Part shown: piece by piece, positions 27,306 through 36,463 of the stretch
How positions within the stretch are numbered: position 1 is the stretch's first letter
How the letters are laid out: each line of letters begins with the position of its first letter
Assembly: GCF_016495865.1 (NCBI RefSeq)
Contig: NZ_CP054706.1
Span: 1,550,001-1,614,000 of the forward strand
Reading direction: 5' to 3'
DNA from: Salicibibacter cibi
GTDB taxonomy: Bacteria; Bacillota; Bacilli; Bacillales; Marinococcaceae
Length of the DNA stretch: 64,000 nucleotides
Notes under the pieces: generated by a model
Told to the model about the DNA's origin: nothing
Database searches by the model: none
What the model saw: only the letters and a program-made list of their open reading frames with translations
Made by a program: the position numbers and the translations under genes

Positions 27306-27368
27306 CACGGTCGGCATGGAGCCGCCATAAACGGAATGAACCATCTGTCACGGTCGCCATGGAGCGAC
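27306..27368 (+). repeat. direct repeat pair upstream of yphE
   Basis: CACGGTCGGCATGGAGCCGC (27306-27325) and CACGGTCGCCATGGAGCGAC (27349-27368), offset 43 bases, differ at three positions. The second copy overlaps where the -35 region of the promoter would be. Confidence 0.7.
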
Positions 27369-27374
27369 TCGCTG

Positions 27375-27383
27375 TGCTATAAT
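27375..27383 (+). promoter_or_regulatory. extended -10 promoter of yphE-yphF
   Basis: TGCTATAAT with TATAAT at 27378-27383, about 30 bases before the yphE start; no good -35. Confidence 0.6.
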
Positions 27384-27411
27384 GTGACAGGGTTTAAAGG
27401 AGGGTAACTTT

Positions 27412-27612
27412 GTGAGCGCGTTAGATACAATGTGGCTTTCTTTTGTCGGTTTATTTCTCATGTTCGTCTCCTCCATCACTGCATTGCTTGGCCGCCAGAA
27501 ACTGTCCGGTTTTTTTCGGTTTCTCGTCCTTGCTTTTTCATTCATTTGCTTATTGGTGGCCGGGATTATCATGCTCGTTGTTGTATTGCCGGGCTCAAGG
27601 GCTGATTTATAG
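27412..27612 (+). CDS. yphE: YphE-like small membrane protein (DUF2768)
   Basis: 66 residues from a GTG with GGAGGG upstream. Two membrane segments (about 5-24 and 32-58). Position before the yphF lipoprotein and spoIVA agrees with B. subtilis. The stop codon overlaps the first possible start of yphF, so they are cotranscribed. Function unknown. Confidence 0.75.
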   Translation: MSALDTMWLSFVGLFLMFVSSITALLGRQKLSGFFRFLVLAFSFICLLVAGIIMLVVVLPGSRADL

Positions 27613-27626
27613 TGGAGGTGTCTCAC

Positions 27627-28355
27627 TTGCTGCGGCAATTAAGACGATTCGCGATCTTTGCTGTTTGTTTACTCATTGTCAGCGGTTGTTTTTATCCCCA
27701 AGATACCGAATCCGAAGATCACCAGGGCCATCCACAGGCGGAGCAACTTCAATCGGTGCAAACCGCCGTAGAGGAGTATCAATCTGCTCACGGGGTACCG
27801 CCGATTGATGATTTCGAAGGGGATACCAATCTGTACGAACGTTATCAAGTTGATTTCCAAGCACTTATTCCCGGCTATATGCAGGAAGCGCCTACCAGCT
27901 CCTATGAAAATGGCGGCAATTATCATTATACATTGATTAATGTGGAGGAAGATCCGGAAGTGCGGGTCATTGATGCGATAATCTTACAAGAAGCCCGGGA
28001 TGTTGAGCGAGACATTCGTGAATATGAGCGGGCGAATGAATTTCCGCCGATCGAAGATATGGTAGGCCCGGGTGTATTTTCATTGGATTATGAACGTTTA
28101 GGCTATGATGAGCCGCCAACGGTAGAGAGTCCTTATTTTGCGACGACACTGCCCCTGTATCTTGACGAGAGCGGGGAAGTCATCATTGATTACAGCAGCG
28201 ATTTGAACCGCATCCTTCAAGAAGGAGAGCCGGAAATCGGGGATGAAGATGATATTCGTTCGATTTTGACGGATGAGTTTGCCGTATCCCCTGTATTATC
28301 AAGGCCTTACACGATTGAAAATGGAGAACCGGCATTTACGGATAAAAGAGATTAA
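27627..28355 (+). CDS. yphF: YphF-like lipoprotein
   Basis: 242 residues from a TTG at 27627 (GGAGGTG six bases upstream; a GTG at 27612 is the alternative). The signal peptide ends in a lipobox LIVSGC, so the mature protein is a membrane lipoprotein outside the cell. The mature part is very acidic and appears to contain two related modules, each with a motif of the type EYxxAxxxPPIxD (about residues 49-60 and 133-144). Function unknown; position fits YphF. Confidence 0.78.
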   Translation: MLRQLRRFAIFAVCLLIVSGCFYPQDTESEDHQGHPQAEQLQSVQTAVEEYQSAHGVPPIDDFEGDTNLYERYQVDFQALIPGYMQEAPTSSYENGGNYHYTLINVEEDPEVRVIDAIILQEARDVERDIREYERANEFPPIEDMVGPGVFSLDYERLGYDEPPTVESPYFATTLPLYLDESGEVIIDYSSDLNRILQEGEPEIGDEDDIRSILTDEFAVSPVLSRPYTIENGEPAFTDKRD

Positions 28356-28367
28356 AGGTATTGTTCT

Positions 28368-28412
28368 AAACCTCTTTTTTTCTATCTATATATAGAGAGA
28401 AAGGGGTTTTTT
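28368..28412 (+). terminator. terminator after yphF
   Basis: AAACCTCTTTTTTTCTATCT pairs with the AGAGAGAAAGGGGTTT side across an ATAT loop, followed by six T. Confidence 0.8.
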
Positions 28413-28555
28413 ATATGGCGATTGATCTCCCTTTATGAAAATAAAAATATGGACTTCATCCAATAGCGATTGGCATCTTAGCCAAGGAATTCGAATGATG
28501 AACGTCATAAAGATATGGACAACATCATATGATGGAGTAGCAATCACACATTTCT

Positions 28556-28652
28556 TTGGCAGGTAAGGAAGTATAAATCAACTTTCTTACCTGCATAAGT
28601 GCAACTAAGGCATTTCGCCGTAAAAGCTTGGCGAAAAACCAAGTTTTCTAGG
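28556..28652 (+). repeat. family 1 two-hairpin repeat, copy 7
   Basis: GGCAGGTAAGGAAGTATAAATCAAC with CTTTCTTACCTGC, then hairpin 2 CATTTCGCCG / TTGGCGAAAAAC, then AAGTTTTCTA. It lies 36 bases before the spoIVA start. Confidence 0.88.
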
Positions 28653-28687
28653 AACGGAAGTGTATATTTTAGAACGGAGGGGATCTC

Positions 28688-30169
28688 GTGGAAAAAGTGG
28701 ATATCTTTAAGGATATCGCGGAACGCACAGGAGGGGATATTTACTTAGGCGTAGTCGGTGCTGTGCGGACGGGAAAATCTACATTTATCAAGAAATTTAT
28801 GGAACTTGCCGTCCTTCCGCACATGGATGATGAAACGGATCGAATTCGAACGCAGGATGAATTGCCGCAAAGCGCTGCGGGGAAAACGATTATGACAACA
28901 GAACCGAAATTTGTCCCGAATACAGCTGTAGAACTGCATGTAGATGAAGGTCTAGACGTCAATGTAAGGTTTGTTGATTGTGTCGGATATGCAGTGTCCG
29001 GGGCAAAGGGGTACGAAGATGAGCATGGCCCTCGTATGATCAATACCCCGTGGTACGAAGAGCCGATCCCGTTTCAAGAAGCAGCTGAAATCGGCACACG
29101 CAAGGTCATCCAGGAGCATTCAACCCTAGGTGTCGTCGTAACGTCGGATGGAACAATCGGCGAATTGCCACGGGAAGAATACGTGGAAGCGGAAGAACGT
29201 GTTATCGAAGAATTAAAAGAAGTGGGTAAACCGTTTATCGTGATCGTGAATTCAACGCAGCCCCATCATCCGGATACAAGGGAGCTCCAACATCATCTCG
29301 AAGAGACCCATGATGTTCCCGTGCTTCCTTTAAGTGTGGAGTCCATGTCCGAACACGACATTTACCGTGTGCTCAGAGAAGTGCTTTTTGAATTTCCGGT
29401 GCACGAGGTGAACGTAAACCTACCCAGCTGGGTTATGGTTCTCAATGAAGATCACTGGTTGCGCAGGGAGTATGAAGAATCGGTAAAAGATACGGTGAGA
29501 GATATTAAAAGGCTTCGCGATGTCGATCGTGTCGTTGGCCATTTTGGTGAGGATTACGAATTTATTGATTCAGCTTCCCTCGCAGGGATGGAAATGGGGA
29601 TGGGCGTTGCAGATATCGATTTGTTTGCACCGGACGATCTTTATGACCGGATTCTAAAAGAAGTTGTCGGTGTAGAAATACGGGGAAAAGATCATCTCTT
29701 GCAATTGATGCAAGATTTCGCCCATGCAAAAAGCGAATACGATCTTGTCTCCGATTCGTTGAAAATGGTAAGACAAACCGGCTATGGCATTGCGGCTCCG
29801 GCCCTTGCCGATATGAGTTTGGATGAGCCGGAAATCATTAGGCAAGGGTCACGCTTTGGGGTCCGCTTGCGTGCTGTTGCCCCGTCGATTCACATGATTA
29901 AAGTGGATGTCGAGTCAGAGTTTGCTCCGATCATCGGTACGGAAAAACAAAGCGAAGAACTTGTCCGTTACCTCATGCAAGATTTTGAAGAAAATCCACT
30001 CTCGATTTGGAATTCCGATATCTTTGGCAGATCGTTGAATTCCATTGTACGAGAAGGGATCCAGGCAAAAATATCGCTCATGCCCGAGAACGCACGCTAT
30101 AAGCTGAAAGAAACCCTGGAGCGAATTATTAATGAAGGCTCGGGTGGTTTGATCGCGATAATTCTTTAA
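28688..30169 (+). CDS. spoIVA: stage IV sporulation protein A, coat-base ATPase
   Basis: Self-assembling ATPase that forms the basement layer of the spore coat around the forespore. 493 residues: N-terminal P-loop domain (GAVRTGKST near residue 24-32; DCVG as Walker B-like), a middle domain, and a conserved C-terminal end important for localisation. GTG start with GGAGGGGA upstream. Confirms an endospore former. Confidence 0.96.
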   Translation: MEKVDIFKDIAERTGGDIYLGVVGAVRTGKSTFIKKFMELAVLPHMDDETDRIRTQDELPQSAAGKTIMTTEPKFVPNTAVELHVDEGLDVNVRFVDCVGYAVSGAKGYEDEHGPRMINTPWYEEPIPFQEAAEIGTRKVIQEHSTLGVVVTSDGTIGELPREEYVEAEERVIEELKEVGKPFIVIVNSTQPHHPDTRELQHHLEETHDVPVLPLSVESMSEHDIYRVLREVLFEFPVHEVNVNLPSWVMVLNEDHWLRREYEESVKDTVRDIKRLRDVDRVVGHFGEDYEFIDSASLAGMEMGMGVADIDLFAPDDLYDRILKEVVGVEIRGKDHLLQLMQDFAHAKSEYDLVSDSLKMVRQTGYGIAAPALADMSLDEPEIIRQGSRFGVRLRAVAPSIHMIKVDVESEFAPIIGTEKQSEELVRYLMQDFEENPLSIWNSDIFGRSLNSIVREGIQAKISLMPENARYKLKETLERIINEGSGGLIAIIL

Positions 30170-30170
30170 T

Positions 30171-30205
30171 AACGTTCCTCCGTTCATCGGGGGTTCGTTT
30201 TTTTT
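30171..30205 (+). terminator. terminator after spoIVA
   Basis: AACGTTCCTCCG / CGGGGGTTCGTT imperfect stem, then eight T. Confidence 0.7.
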
Positions 30206-30337
30206 GCCAAGGGAGTGCAGGAAGGAAAAAACCGTTAGCTCGCCAATCGAAGAAAATAGAATCGCAAATTCGATCGCGGATACTGTTTTGTCCCGAAATT
30301 TGACATATTTCACACCACTTCTCCCATAGTCGAATTC

Positions 30338-30362
30338 AAGCCGCCGTGTGGGGGCTTTTTTT
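30338..30362 (+). terminator. orphan terminator-like hairpin
   Basis: AAGCCGCC / GGGGGCTT with one mismatch and loop GTGT, then seven T. It has no gene immediately upstream; it may be left from a lost gene such as hbs. Confidence 0.6.
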
Positions 30363-30449
30363 AATTATACTCTCATCCCCGAGCAAAAAATATTTCTTTT
30401 TCCTGCCATAGTGTTACAATAATAATAGCGTGCGAAAAGCGCGAATCGA

Positions 30450-30478
30450 TTGCTTTTAAGCATTTGCTGTGCTAAAAT
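30450..30478 (+). promoter_or_regulatory. sigma-A promoter of folE-mtrB
   Basis: TTGCTT, a 17-base spacer and TAAAAT, 38 bases before the folE start. Confidence 0.65.
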
Positions 30479-30515
30479 CTCTAGCGATTAACCAGTAGTG
30501 GTAGGAGGTTCAAAA

Positions 30516-31070
30516 ATGGACCATGAAAAAATACAAGCAGCGGTTCGGCAATTGCTTGAAGCAGTTGGTGATGACCCGGACCGTGAAGGTGTGTTGGAAA
30601 CGCCCGCGCGTGTTGCGCGCATGTACGAAGAAATTTTCAGCGGTCTTCATGAAGATCCGGAAACCCATTTGCGCACAATTTTCGGTGAAGAACACGAGGA
30701 GCTCGTACTCGTGAAAGATATCACTTTTTATTCTATGTGCGAACATCACCTTCTTCCTTTTTTTGGACAGGCACATATTGGATATATCCCGAAGAACGGG
30801 ATGGTAACAGGACTCAGCAAGCTTGCCCGTGCGGTGGAAACGGTGGCGCGCAGGCCGCAGTTACAAGAAAGGATCACTTCCGACGTTGCCAATGCCCTTG
30901 TGGAAACCCTTGACCCTCACGGTGTCATCGTTGTCGTTGAGGCTGAACACATGTGCATGACGATGCGGGGCATCAAAAAACCGGGGAGCACAACCGTTAC
31001 TTCTGCAGTACGCGGCGTTTTTGAAAAAGACGCTTCTTCTCGTTCGGAAGTGTTGGCTCTATTAAAATAA
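30516..31070 (+). CDS. folE: GTP cyclohydrolase I (MtrA)
   Basis: Converts GTP to dihydroneopterin triphosphate, the first step of folate synthesis. 184 residues; zinc and catalytic residues in [12 protein letters not shown] (Cys and His) and in [11 protein letters not shown]. Start ATG at 30516 with AGGAGG upstream. Forms the mtrAB operon with the TRAP gene, as in B. subtilis. Confidence 0.96.
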   Translation: MDHEKIQAAVRQLLEAVGDDPDREGVLETPARVARMYEEIFSGLHEDPETHLRTIFGEEHEELVLVKDITFYSMCEHHLLPFFGQAHIGYIPKNGMVTGLSKLARAVETVARRPQLQERITSDVANALVETLDPHGVIVVVEAEHMCMTMRGIKKPGSTTVTSAVRGVFEKDASSRSEVLALLK

Positions 31071-31084
31071 GGAGGTGTAGACGT

Positions 31085-31303
31085 TTGCGCGAAAACGATT
31101 TTTTTGTTGTCAAGGCAGAGGAAGACGGCGTTAACGTGATAGGACTTACACGGGGGAATACTACCCGTTTTCACCATTCCGAAAAGCTTGATGCGGGGGA
31201 AGTAATGATTGCTCAATTTACGGAGCATACTTCTGCCGTAAAAGTCCGGGGGAAAGCCACGATTCAAACCAGCCATGGGGAAATGAAAACAGAAGGTTCT
31301 TGA
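31085..31303 (+). CDS. mtrB: trp RNA-binding attenuation protein TRAP
   Basis: 72-residue subunit of the 11-mer ring that binds GAG/UAG repeats when loaded with tryptophan. The core [11 protein letters not shown] and [13 protein letters not shown] are nearly identical to B. subtilis TRAP, including the Lys and Arg residues that contact RNA (KVRG) and the HHSEK loop. Start TTG at 31085 with GGAGGTG seven bases upstream. Its predicted target lies at 40644-40775, before trpE. Confidence 0.96.
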   Translation: MRENDFFVVKAEEDGVNVIGLTRGNTTRFHHSEKLDAGEVMIAQFTEHTSAVKVRGKATIQTSHGEMKTEGS

Positions 31304-31335
31304 GCGTGGATTTCTTCGGGAGAATGAGGGAACTG

Positions 31336-31344
31336 TGCTATAAT
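31336..31344 (+). promoter_or_regulatory. extended -10 promoter of hepS
   Basis: TGCTATAAT with TATAAT at 31339-31344, about 70 bases before hepS. Confidence 0.55.
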
Positions 31345-31412
31345 AACAACGGTTATCTTAATCTAGAAAGGCGACAAACGCCTGCGAGGTCATCCGGAAC
31401 GGAGGAACAACG

Positions 31413-32192
31413 ATGGAATGTGTGCGGACAGAGCAAAAACAGCTGAAGTGTGCGACGGAGAAATTTAATAAACTTTCCCATCATCCGTTTTTGGTTACGT
31501 ACGGAATCGAACCAAATCATGATGAGGATAAAACAATTTTATTATTGCACGCGATTGAGAACCATGATTTTGATTGGGTGGATAAATCGGAACGGGTCAC
31601 CACCGCGATGCTTGTCGAAGCCGCACTTACTGCCCATGAACATATTCCATTACATAACAACGACACCGCAGAAGTAAAAAAAAATCAATTAACGGTGTTG
31701 GCTGGGGATTTATACAGCAGTTTGTACTATTATCGGCTGGCAAAAATGGCGGATATACCGCTCATCCGTTTGTTCAGCGAATCCATCCAAACAATGAACG
31801 ATGCCAAGGCGTGTTTACACTCCCACAATTGGAAAACTGCGGAGGAACTTGAGCAATTAATCGTGGATATGGAATCCACACTGATTGTTAATTTGGCAAA
31901 ATTTTACCGTCAAGAGATGATCCTTCGAACCGCTCCCCATTTTTTGGCAATAAAAAGAATGAAAGAGACGATACAGACAATTGAGGAAGGAGGCGCGCAG
32001 GGTCAAGAATCGCCGATCCCGCTCTCTCCATTGTTGTCGGGACAACGTCCATATGAAGAAAGACATTTCCTGAAGAAAAACCTCAAAACGGTGTTAACGA
32101 AGCAGCAAACACTTCTGCAAGAAGGGCTGGAAAACGTTAGAGATAACCTGCCCGCTCTTCTTTCGGACCGAATAATGGCGGTCCTCCCCTGA
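31413..32192 (+). CDS. hepS: heptaprenyl diphosphate synthase component I
   Basis: 259-residue non-catalytic subunit that sets product chain length of the two-part enzyme making the menaquinone side chain. The LVEAALTAHEHIPLH stretch and LAGDLYSSLYYYRLA match HepS. Its partner hepT lies 3.1 kb downstream, separated by menG and three menaquinone-related genes. Confidence 0.88.
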   Translation: MECVRTEQKQLKCATEKFNKLSHHPFLVTYGIEPNHDEDKTILLLHAIENHDFDWVDKSERVTTAMLVEAALTAHEHIPLHNNDTAEVKKNQLTVLAGDLYSSLYYYRLAKMADIPLIRLFSESIQTMNDAKACLHSHNWKTAEELEQLIVDMESTLIVNLAKFYRQEMILRTAPHFLAIKRMKETIQTIEEGGAQGQESPIPLSPLLSGQRPYEERHFLKKNLKTVLTKQQTLLQEGLENVRDNLPALLSDRIMAVLP

Positions 32193-32224
32193 TCGGTGAT
32201 CACTGTACAAAAGGGTGTATTCAA

Positions 32225-32983
32225 ATGAATAAAAGCAAAGAAAACCACGTGCATGACGTTTTCGAGTCGATCTCAAACCGATATGACCGCATGAATGGCG
32301 TGATCAGTTTAAAGATGCACACCCGATGGAGAAATGACATGATGAAGCGCATCCATTTTCCCCCTGTTTCAAATGTATTGGATGTGTGCGCGGGGACTGC
32401 AGATTGGACGATTGCGAGTGGCGGCCATCTTCAAGGCGGAGAAGCGATCGGCATTGACTTCAGTGAACGAATGTTGGAGGTGGGAAGGGAAAAAGTCCGG
32501 AAAGCCGGATTGGAAAACGTTCGTTTAATCCATGGGAACGCCAGCCGACTGCCTTTCAGTGCCGATTTGTTTGATGTCGTAACCATAGGATTTGGATTAC
32601 GGAACGTCCCGGACCCGCACTTGGCGTTAAGAGAGATGCTGCGTGTGCTCAAACCGGGTGGACAAGTCCTTTGCCTGGAAACATCCCAACCGGAAAACGT
32701 GTTTTTTCGTCCTCTATACGGCTTTTATTTTCAACGTATCATGCCAAAACTCGGGAAATGGTTTACCGGTACGGATAAATATGAATGGTTGAATGAATCT
32801 ACGATGAATTTCCCAAACAAACAAACGCTTGCCGATTGGTTTGCCGGTGCCGGTTTTGAAAATGTCGGTTATTGTAGCTATGCTTGCGGGGCAGCTGCCG
32901 GGCACTGGGGGTATAAACCAGGGAGAAAAGGGTCTGCAGATCCCCACGTCCCACATCTAGAAAAGAGAGGGAAACTTGTGTGA
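32225..32983 (+). CDS. menG: demethylmenaquinone methyltransferase
   Basis: SAM-dependent methyltransferase (UbiE/MenG) for the last step of menaquinone synthesis. 252 residues; FESISNRYDRMN at the N-terminus, SAM motif LDVCAGTADWT, and FGLRNVPD. Overlaps the next gene by four bases (GTGTGA), so the cluster is one operon. Confidence 0.94.
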   Translation: MNKSKENHVHDVFESISNRYDRMNGVISLKMHTRWRNDMMKRIHFPPVSNVLDVCAGTADWTIASGGHLQGGEAIGIDFSERMLEVGREKVRKAGLENVRLIHGNASRLPFSADLFDVVTIGFGLRNVPDPHLALREMLRVLKPGGQVLCLETSQPENVFFRPLYGFYFQRIMPKLGKWFTGTDKYEWLNESTMNFPNKQTLADWFAGAGFENVGYCSYACGAAAGHWGYKPGRKGSADPHVPHLEKRGKLV

Positions 32984-33843
32984 TACGGAAAATTAGGATC
33001 ATATTCGAAATGATAAAATTTGAACATACCATTTTCGCGCTTCCTTTCGCATATATGGGGATGATTCTCGGGAGCTTTGAAATTAACGGGAGTTGGCCAA
33101 CCCTCTCGCAATGGATTTGGGTAACCGTCGCCATGTTTGGAGCCAGAAGTGCAGCCATGAGTTTAAATCGGCTGATTGATGCAACCATTGACAAACGCAA
33201 TCCGCGTACGGCTGAGCGGGCAATACCTGCCGGTCTTATTACTTACCTCGAAATCATTGCTTTTATCATTGTTTCTTTTGCTTTGTTTTTTACGGCCGCT
33301 TTTCAATTGAACATGCTCGCTGTGTACTTGCTGCCGATCGCGGTTTTCTTTTTGACGTTTTATTCTTATACGAAGCGGTTTACGTGGCTATGCCATTTTA
33401 TTCTCGGCATGACGATTGCCATTGCCCCTTTAGGGGGGTGGGTCGGAGCAACAGGCGGATTGCACCCCGAAAGCTTTTTGCTTTTCTTGGCCGTTATGTT
33501 TTGGACGGCCGGTTTTGATATTATTTATGCAACCCAAGATGTTGAGCATGATAAATCGGTAGGCCTTTACTCCGTACCGGCCCGCTTTGGCATTAAGCGT
33601 GCCTTGCAAACAGCCAGAGGGAGCCATATTGTGAGCATTGTTGCGCTTTTTTCCCTCTTTTTCTTATCGGAGCTTGGTATTGTATATTTAATCGGGGCTT
33701 GTATATCGGCAGCGATTATGATTTACGAGCATTCACTCGTATCCGAGAGTGATCTTTCAAATGTAAATGTGGCTTTCTTTACAATGAACGGCATCGTCAG
33801 TATGGTGATGTTGGCATTTACGATTGGAGATTTTATTCTATGA
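32980..33843 (+). CDS. mqnP: UbiA-family prenyltransferase, MqnP-like
   Basis: 287-residue membrane prenyltransferase with about eight membrane segments, the Asp-rich motif NRLIDATIDKRNPRTAERA and a second motif DVEHDKSVG. It transfers a polyprenyl group to an aromatic acid. Next to ubiX-like and mqnA genes it most likely acts in the futalosine menaquinone route on 1,4-dihydroxy-6-naphthoate, rather than on 4-hydroxybenzoate. Stop and next start overlap (ATGA). Confidence 0.82.
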   Translation: MIRKIRIIFEMIKFEHTIFALPFAYMGMILGSFEINGSWPTLSQWIWVTVAMFGARSAAMSLNRLIDATIDKRNPRTAERAIPAGLITYLEIIAFIIVSFALFFTAAFQLNMLAVYLLPIAVFFLTFYSYTKRFTWLCHFILGMTIAIAPLGGWVGATGGLHPESFLLFLAVMFWTAGFDIIYATQDVEHDKSVGLYSVPARFGIKRALQTARGSHIVSIVALFSLFFLSELGIVYLIGACISAAIMIYEHSLVSESDLSNVNVAFFTMNGIVSMVMLAFTIGDFIL

Positions 33844-34436
33844 AGCAACGACAGCCGATTTATACGGTAGGGATGACTGGTGCAAGTGGATCGATTTATG
33901 GGGTTCGTCTCGTCCAAACGTTGTTAAAACAAGGAGTGAAGGTTCACTTTCTTATGTCCGGCGCCGCCTGGCAAGTATTTGAGCAGGAACTTGAGTTGGA
34001 TGTAACGGACAAAGAAGCTTGTTTGCATCATCTGTTTCCGGAAGGCGATCTGCATGTTCATGGATTGCAAAACTTTTCTGCGCCGGTCGCCAGCGGCTCC
34101 TATCGGAATGATGGAATGGTTATCGTCCCATGTTCGATGGGGACGTTATCAAAAATTGCCAACGGCAATTCCGGGAGTCTTCTTGAACGAAGTGCCGACG
34201 TTGCCCTGAAGGAAGGGCGTAAACTAGTGATCGTTCCCCGCGAAACACCTTTGCATGCTATCCATCTCGGAAATATGAAGGCCGTTGCAGAAGCGGGTGG
34301 GGTTATTATTCCGGCAATGCCCGGTTTTTATCACAGACCGAAGACGCTTGATGATCTCGTCGATTTTGTTGTCGGAAAAATACTGGATCGATTGGATGTC
34401 GAACATCAGCTCTTTACACGTTGGGGAGATGATTGA
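33840..34436 (+). CDS. UbiX-like flavin prenyltransferase
   Basis: 198 residues of the UbiX/Pad1 flavoprotein family: GMTGASGSIYGVRL binds FMN, and VPCSMGTLSKIANG and VPRETPLHAIHL form the active site. It makes prenylated FMN for a UbiD-type decarboxylase, which in the futalosine route acts on dihydroxynaphthoate. No ubiD-like gene is in this window. Confidence 0.9.
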   Translation: MKQRQPIYTVGMTGASGSIYGVRLVQTLLKQGVKVHFLMSGAAWQVFEQELELDVTDKEACLHHLFPEGDLHVHGLQNFSAPVASGSYRNDGMVIVPCSMGTLSKIANGNSGSLLERSADVALKEGRKLVIVPRETPLHAIHLGNMKAVAEAGGVIIPAMPGFYHRPKTLDDLVDFVVGKILDRLDVEHQLFTRWGDD

Positions 34437-35294
34437 ATGGTACGTGTCGGTGAAATCCTTTATACAAACGTACACCCTTTCTTTTTTTACATGGATCGGG
34501 AAAAATTAAGCGCTCATAGCCGGTTCATCCCAAGCATACCGGCGAGGTTAAATGATGCGATGAGCCGGGGGGAAATCGACGTTGGCGCGATCTCGTCTTT
34601 CGCTTACGGGAAAGACGCCGAGAATTTGGTCCTTATGCCTGATCTGGCCGTTACGTCCCATGGGTCCGTCGGATCGATCTTTCTTTTCTCGAAGGTTCCC
34701 ATTGAAGAATTGGATGGAAAAAAAATCGCGCTTACCCATAGTTCAGCAACTTCCACGCATCTTTTGAAAATCATTTTGCAACGTTTCTATGGGCACGAAA
34801 AACTCAGCTATACAACGATGATGCCCGTATACCAGGATATGATAGCTGAACATGATGCTTGTTTGTTGATCGGGGATGATGCCATCCAAGCGAGTTGGCT
34901 CGAACAAGGGCAGATGTATGTTTATGACTTGGGGGAAAAATGGTATCATTTCACAAAGATGCCGATGACGTTTGCCGTGTTCGCGATGCGAAAACAAGCG
35001 CTTGAGCAGGAACCGGAAGCTTTAAAAGCGCTATATTATGATTGGAAGCAAAGTGAGGAACAGGCCCGTGCGGACGACTATGAACAATTGGCTCATTCGG
35101 TCGTGAAAGATCATGGCGGAAACGTTCGTTTTTGGCAAGGATATTTCCGGAAATTGCAGTACCGATTCGGACCCAGGGAACAACGGGGCCTTCTTCATTT
35201 TTACCGACTGGGCTTTGAAGAAGGGTATTTGCCTTACGATGTCGATCATTTGAACGTGTGGGACATCGACATAGGCATTCATTCCATTAATTGA
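34437..35294 (+). CDS. mqnA: chorismate dehydratase MqnA
   Basis: Removes water from chorismate to give 3-enolpyruvyl-benzoate, the first step of the futalosine menaquinone pathway. 285 residues of the MqnA periplasmic-binding-like fold: a VGEILYTNVHPFFFY start, GEIDVGAISSFAYG, and a SHGSVGSIFLFS motif. Starts directly after ubiX-like. It would draw chorismate from the aro genes 3 kb further on. Confidence 0.88.
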   Translation: MVRVGEILYTNVHPFFFYMDREKLSAHSRFIPSIPARLNDAMSRGEIDVGAISSFAYGKDAENLVLMPDLAVTSHGSVGSIFLFSKVPIEELDGKKIALTHSSATSTHLLKIILQRFYGHEKLSYTTMMPVYQDMIAEHDACLLIGDDAIQASWLEQGQMYVYDLGEKWYHFTKMPMTFAVFAMRKQALEQEPEALKALYYDWKQSEEQARADDYEQLAHSVVKDHGGNVRFWQGYFRKLQYRFGPREQRGLLHFYRLGFEEGYLPYDVDHLNVWDIDIGIHSIN

Positions 35295-35307
35295 AAGGGA
35301 AACCGCC

Positions 35308-36279
35308 ATGAAATTAAAGGACCTTTACATGTATCTACGAGGGGATATTCATCGTATCGAAACGGAGATGGGCGATGCAGTTTTAGAAGCTTCTCCCGTT
35401 CTTGAAGAAGCGACGTTGCAATTGCTCGAAGCAGGAGGAAAACGAATTCGGCCTGTATTTATGCTGCTGTGTGCCAAATTCGGAAATTATGACATTCAAA
35501 AACTTAAAGATGCCGGTGTCGCTTTGGAGTTCATTCATATGGCGTCGCTCGTACACGATGATGTCATTGATGATTCCGATCTTCGCCGCGGCAAAGAAAC
35601 GGTGAAGGCAAAATGGGATAACCGTGTGGCTATGTATGCCGGTGACTATTTGTTCGGGAAAGCCATCAGCCGCGTTTCTCTATTCAAAGAGCAAGGCATT
35701 CACGAAGCTATGTCCCAGTCGATGCATGAAATGGTGCTCGGCGAAATCGAACAAATTCGTTTTAAATATGAATGGAACCAGAATGTGAGAACGTATTTCC
35801 GTAGAATTAAGCGCAAAACAGCTGTATTGATCGCGAGCAGTTGCAAAATAGGAGCCCAAGCTGCCGGCGTTTCCCGCCGGGAGCAACGAACACTTGCCCA
35901 CTTTGGGCATCAAGTGGGGATGGCTTATCAGATCACCGACGATATTTTGGATTTTACGAGCTCGGAGGAAAAACTCGGGAAACCGGCCGGCGGCGACTTG
36001 TTACAAGGGAATATTACGCTTCCGGTTCTTTTTGCCATGGAGAAGCGCCCTTCTTTTAAAAATGAACTGATCCGGTCATTTGCGGGTGGGCTACCTTCGA
36101 GGGAGAAAATGGGCGAATTGCTTGAACAAATCATTGAAAGCGGCGGGATTGAACATTCCAGGCAAATAAACGAGCGCTATTTGCAAAAAGCGTATGAATC
36201 CCTGGAAGCATTGCCGGATATCCCCGCTCGCCGATCCCTTTATGATATCGCTAACTTTATTAGTTCCCGCGAACATTAA
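35308..36279 (+). CDS. hepT: heptaprenyl diphosphate synthase component II
   Basis: Catalytic trans-prenyltransferase subunit, 323 residues; first Asp-rich motif [12 protein letters not shown], second DDILDF, and GGKRIRP near the start. Works with HepS. The gene starts 13 bases after mqnA. Confidence 0.95.
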   Translation: MKLKDLYMYLRGDIHRIETEMGDAVLEASPVLEEATLQLLEAGGKRIRPVFMLLCAKFGNYDIQKLKDAGVALEFIHMASLVHDDVIDDSDLRRGKETVKAKWDNRVAMYAGDYLFGKAISRVSLFKEQGIHEAMSQSMHEMVLGEIEQIRFKYEWNQNVRTYFRRIKRKTAVLIASSCKIGAQAAGVSRREQRTLAHFGHQVGMAYQITDDILDFTSSEEKLGKPAGGDLLQGNITLPVLFAMEKRPSFKNELIRSFAGGLPSREKMGELLEQIIESGGIEHSRQINERYLQKAYESLEALPDIPARRSLYDIANFISSREH

Positions 36280-36333
36280 CGAGAAGTTTCAATTCAGGGA
36301 AAAGAGATGGTATACTAGGGTGCGGACAAGTGT

Positions 36334-36428
36334 TTTAGTAAACTTGGCTTTTCGCCCAGCTTCAATGGCGAAAGCCTTAGTTGCACTTATGCAGATAAGA
36401 AAGTTGATGTATACTTTCTTACCTGCCA
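36334..36428 (-). repeat. family 1 two-hairpin repeat, copy 8
   Basis: Inverted copy between hepT and ndk; hairpin 2 CTTTTCGCCCAGC / GGCGAAAG and hairpin 1 GCAGATAAGAAAGT / ACTTTCTTACCTGC. It lies in a reading frame that appears to extend ndk upstream; that extension is not real. Confidence 0.87.
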
Positions 36429-36463
36429 AAAAAATGATGGATGAAAGAGGAGTGGAAAATTTC

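Larger units (their letters stand above)
27063..27411. other. 349-base intergenic region before yphE
   Basis: Contains a family 1 remnant (27069-27094), a terminator-like hairpin (27194), a pair of 20-base direct repeats (27306 and 27349) and an extended -10 promoter (27375). No further ORF with a ribosome site was seen. Confidence 0.6.
28356..28687. other. 332-base intergenic region before spoIVA
   Basis: Contains the yphF terminator, about 140 bases of AT-rich sequence without an ORF, and family 1 copy 7. A sporulation promoter for spoIVA is expected here but I cannot point to it with confidence. Confidence 0.5.
30170..30515. other. 346-base region between spoIVA and folE; HU gene absent
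   Basis: In B. subtilis the HU gene hbs lies between spoIVA and mtrA. This gap has two terminator-like hairpins and a promoter but no ORF of HU length on either strand. Confidence 0.7.

Noticed and set aside
36194..36463. N-terminal extension of ndk
   Set aside because: The extension runs through a family 1 repeat and the end of hepT; Ndk proteins start at the ATG at 36464.
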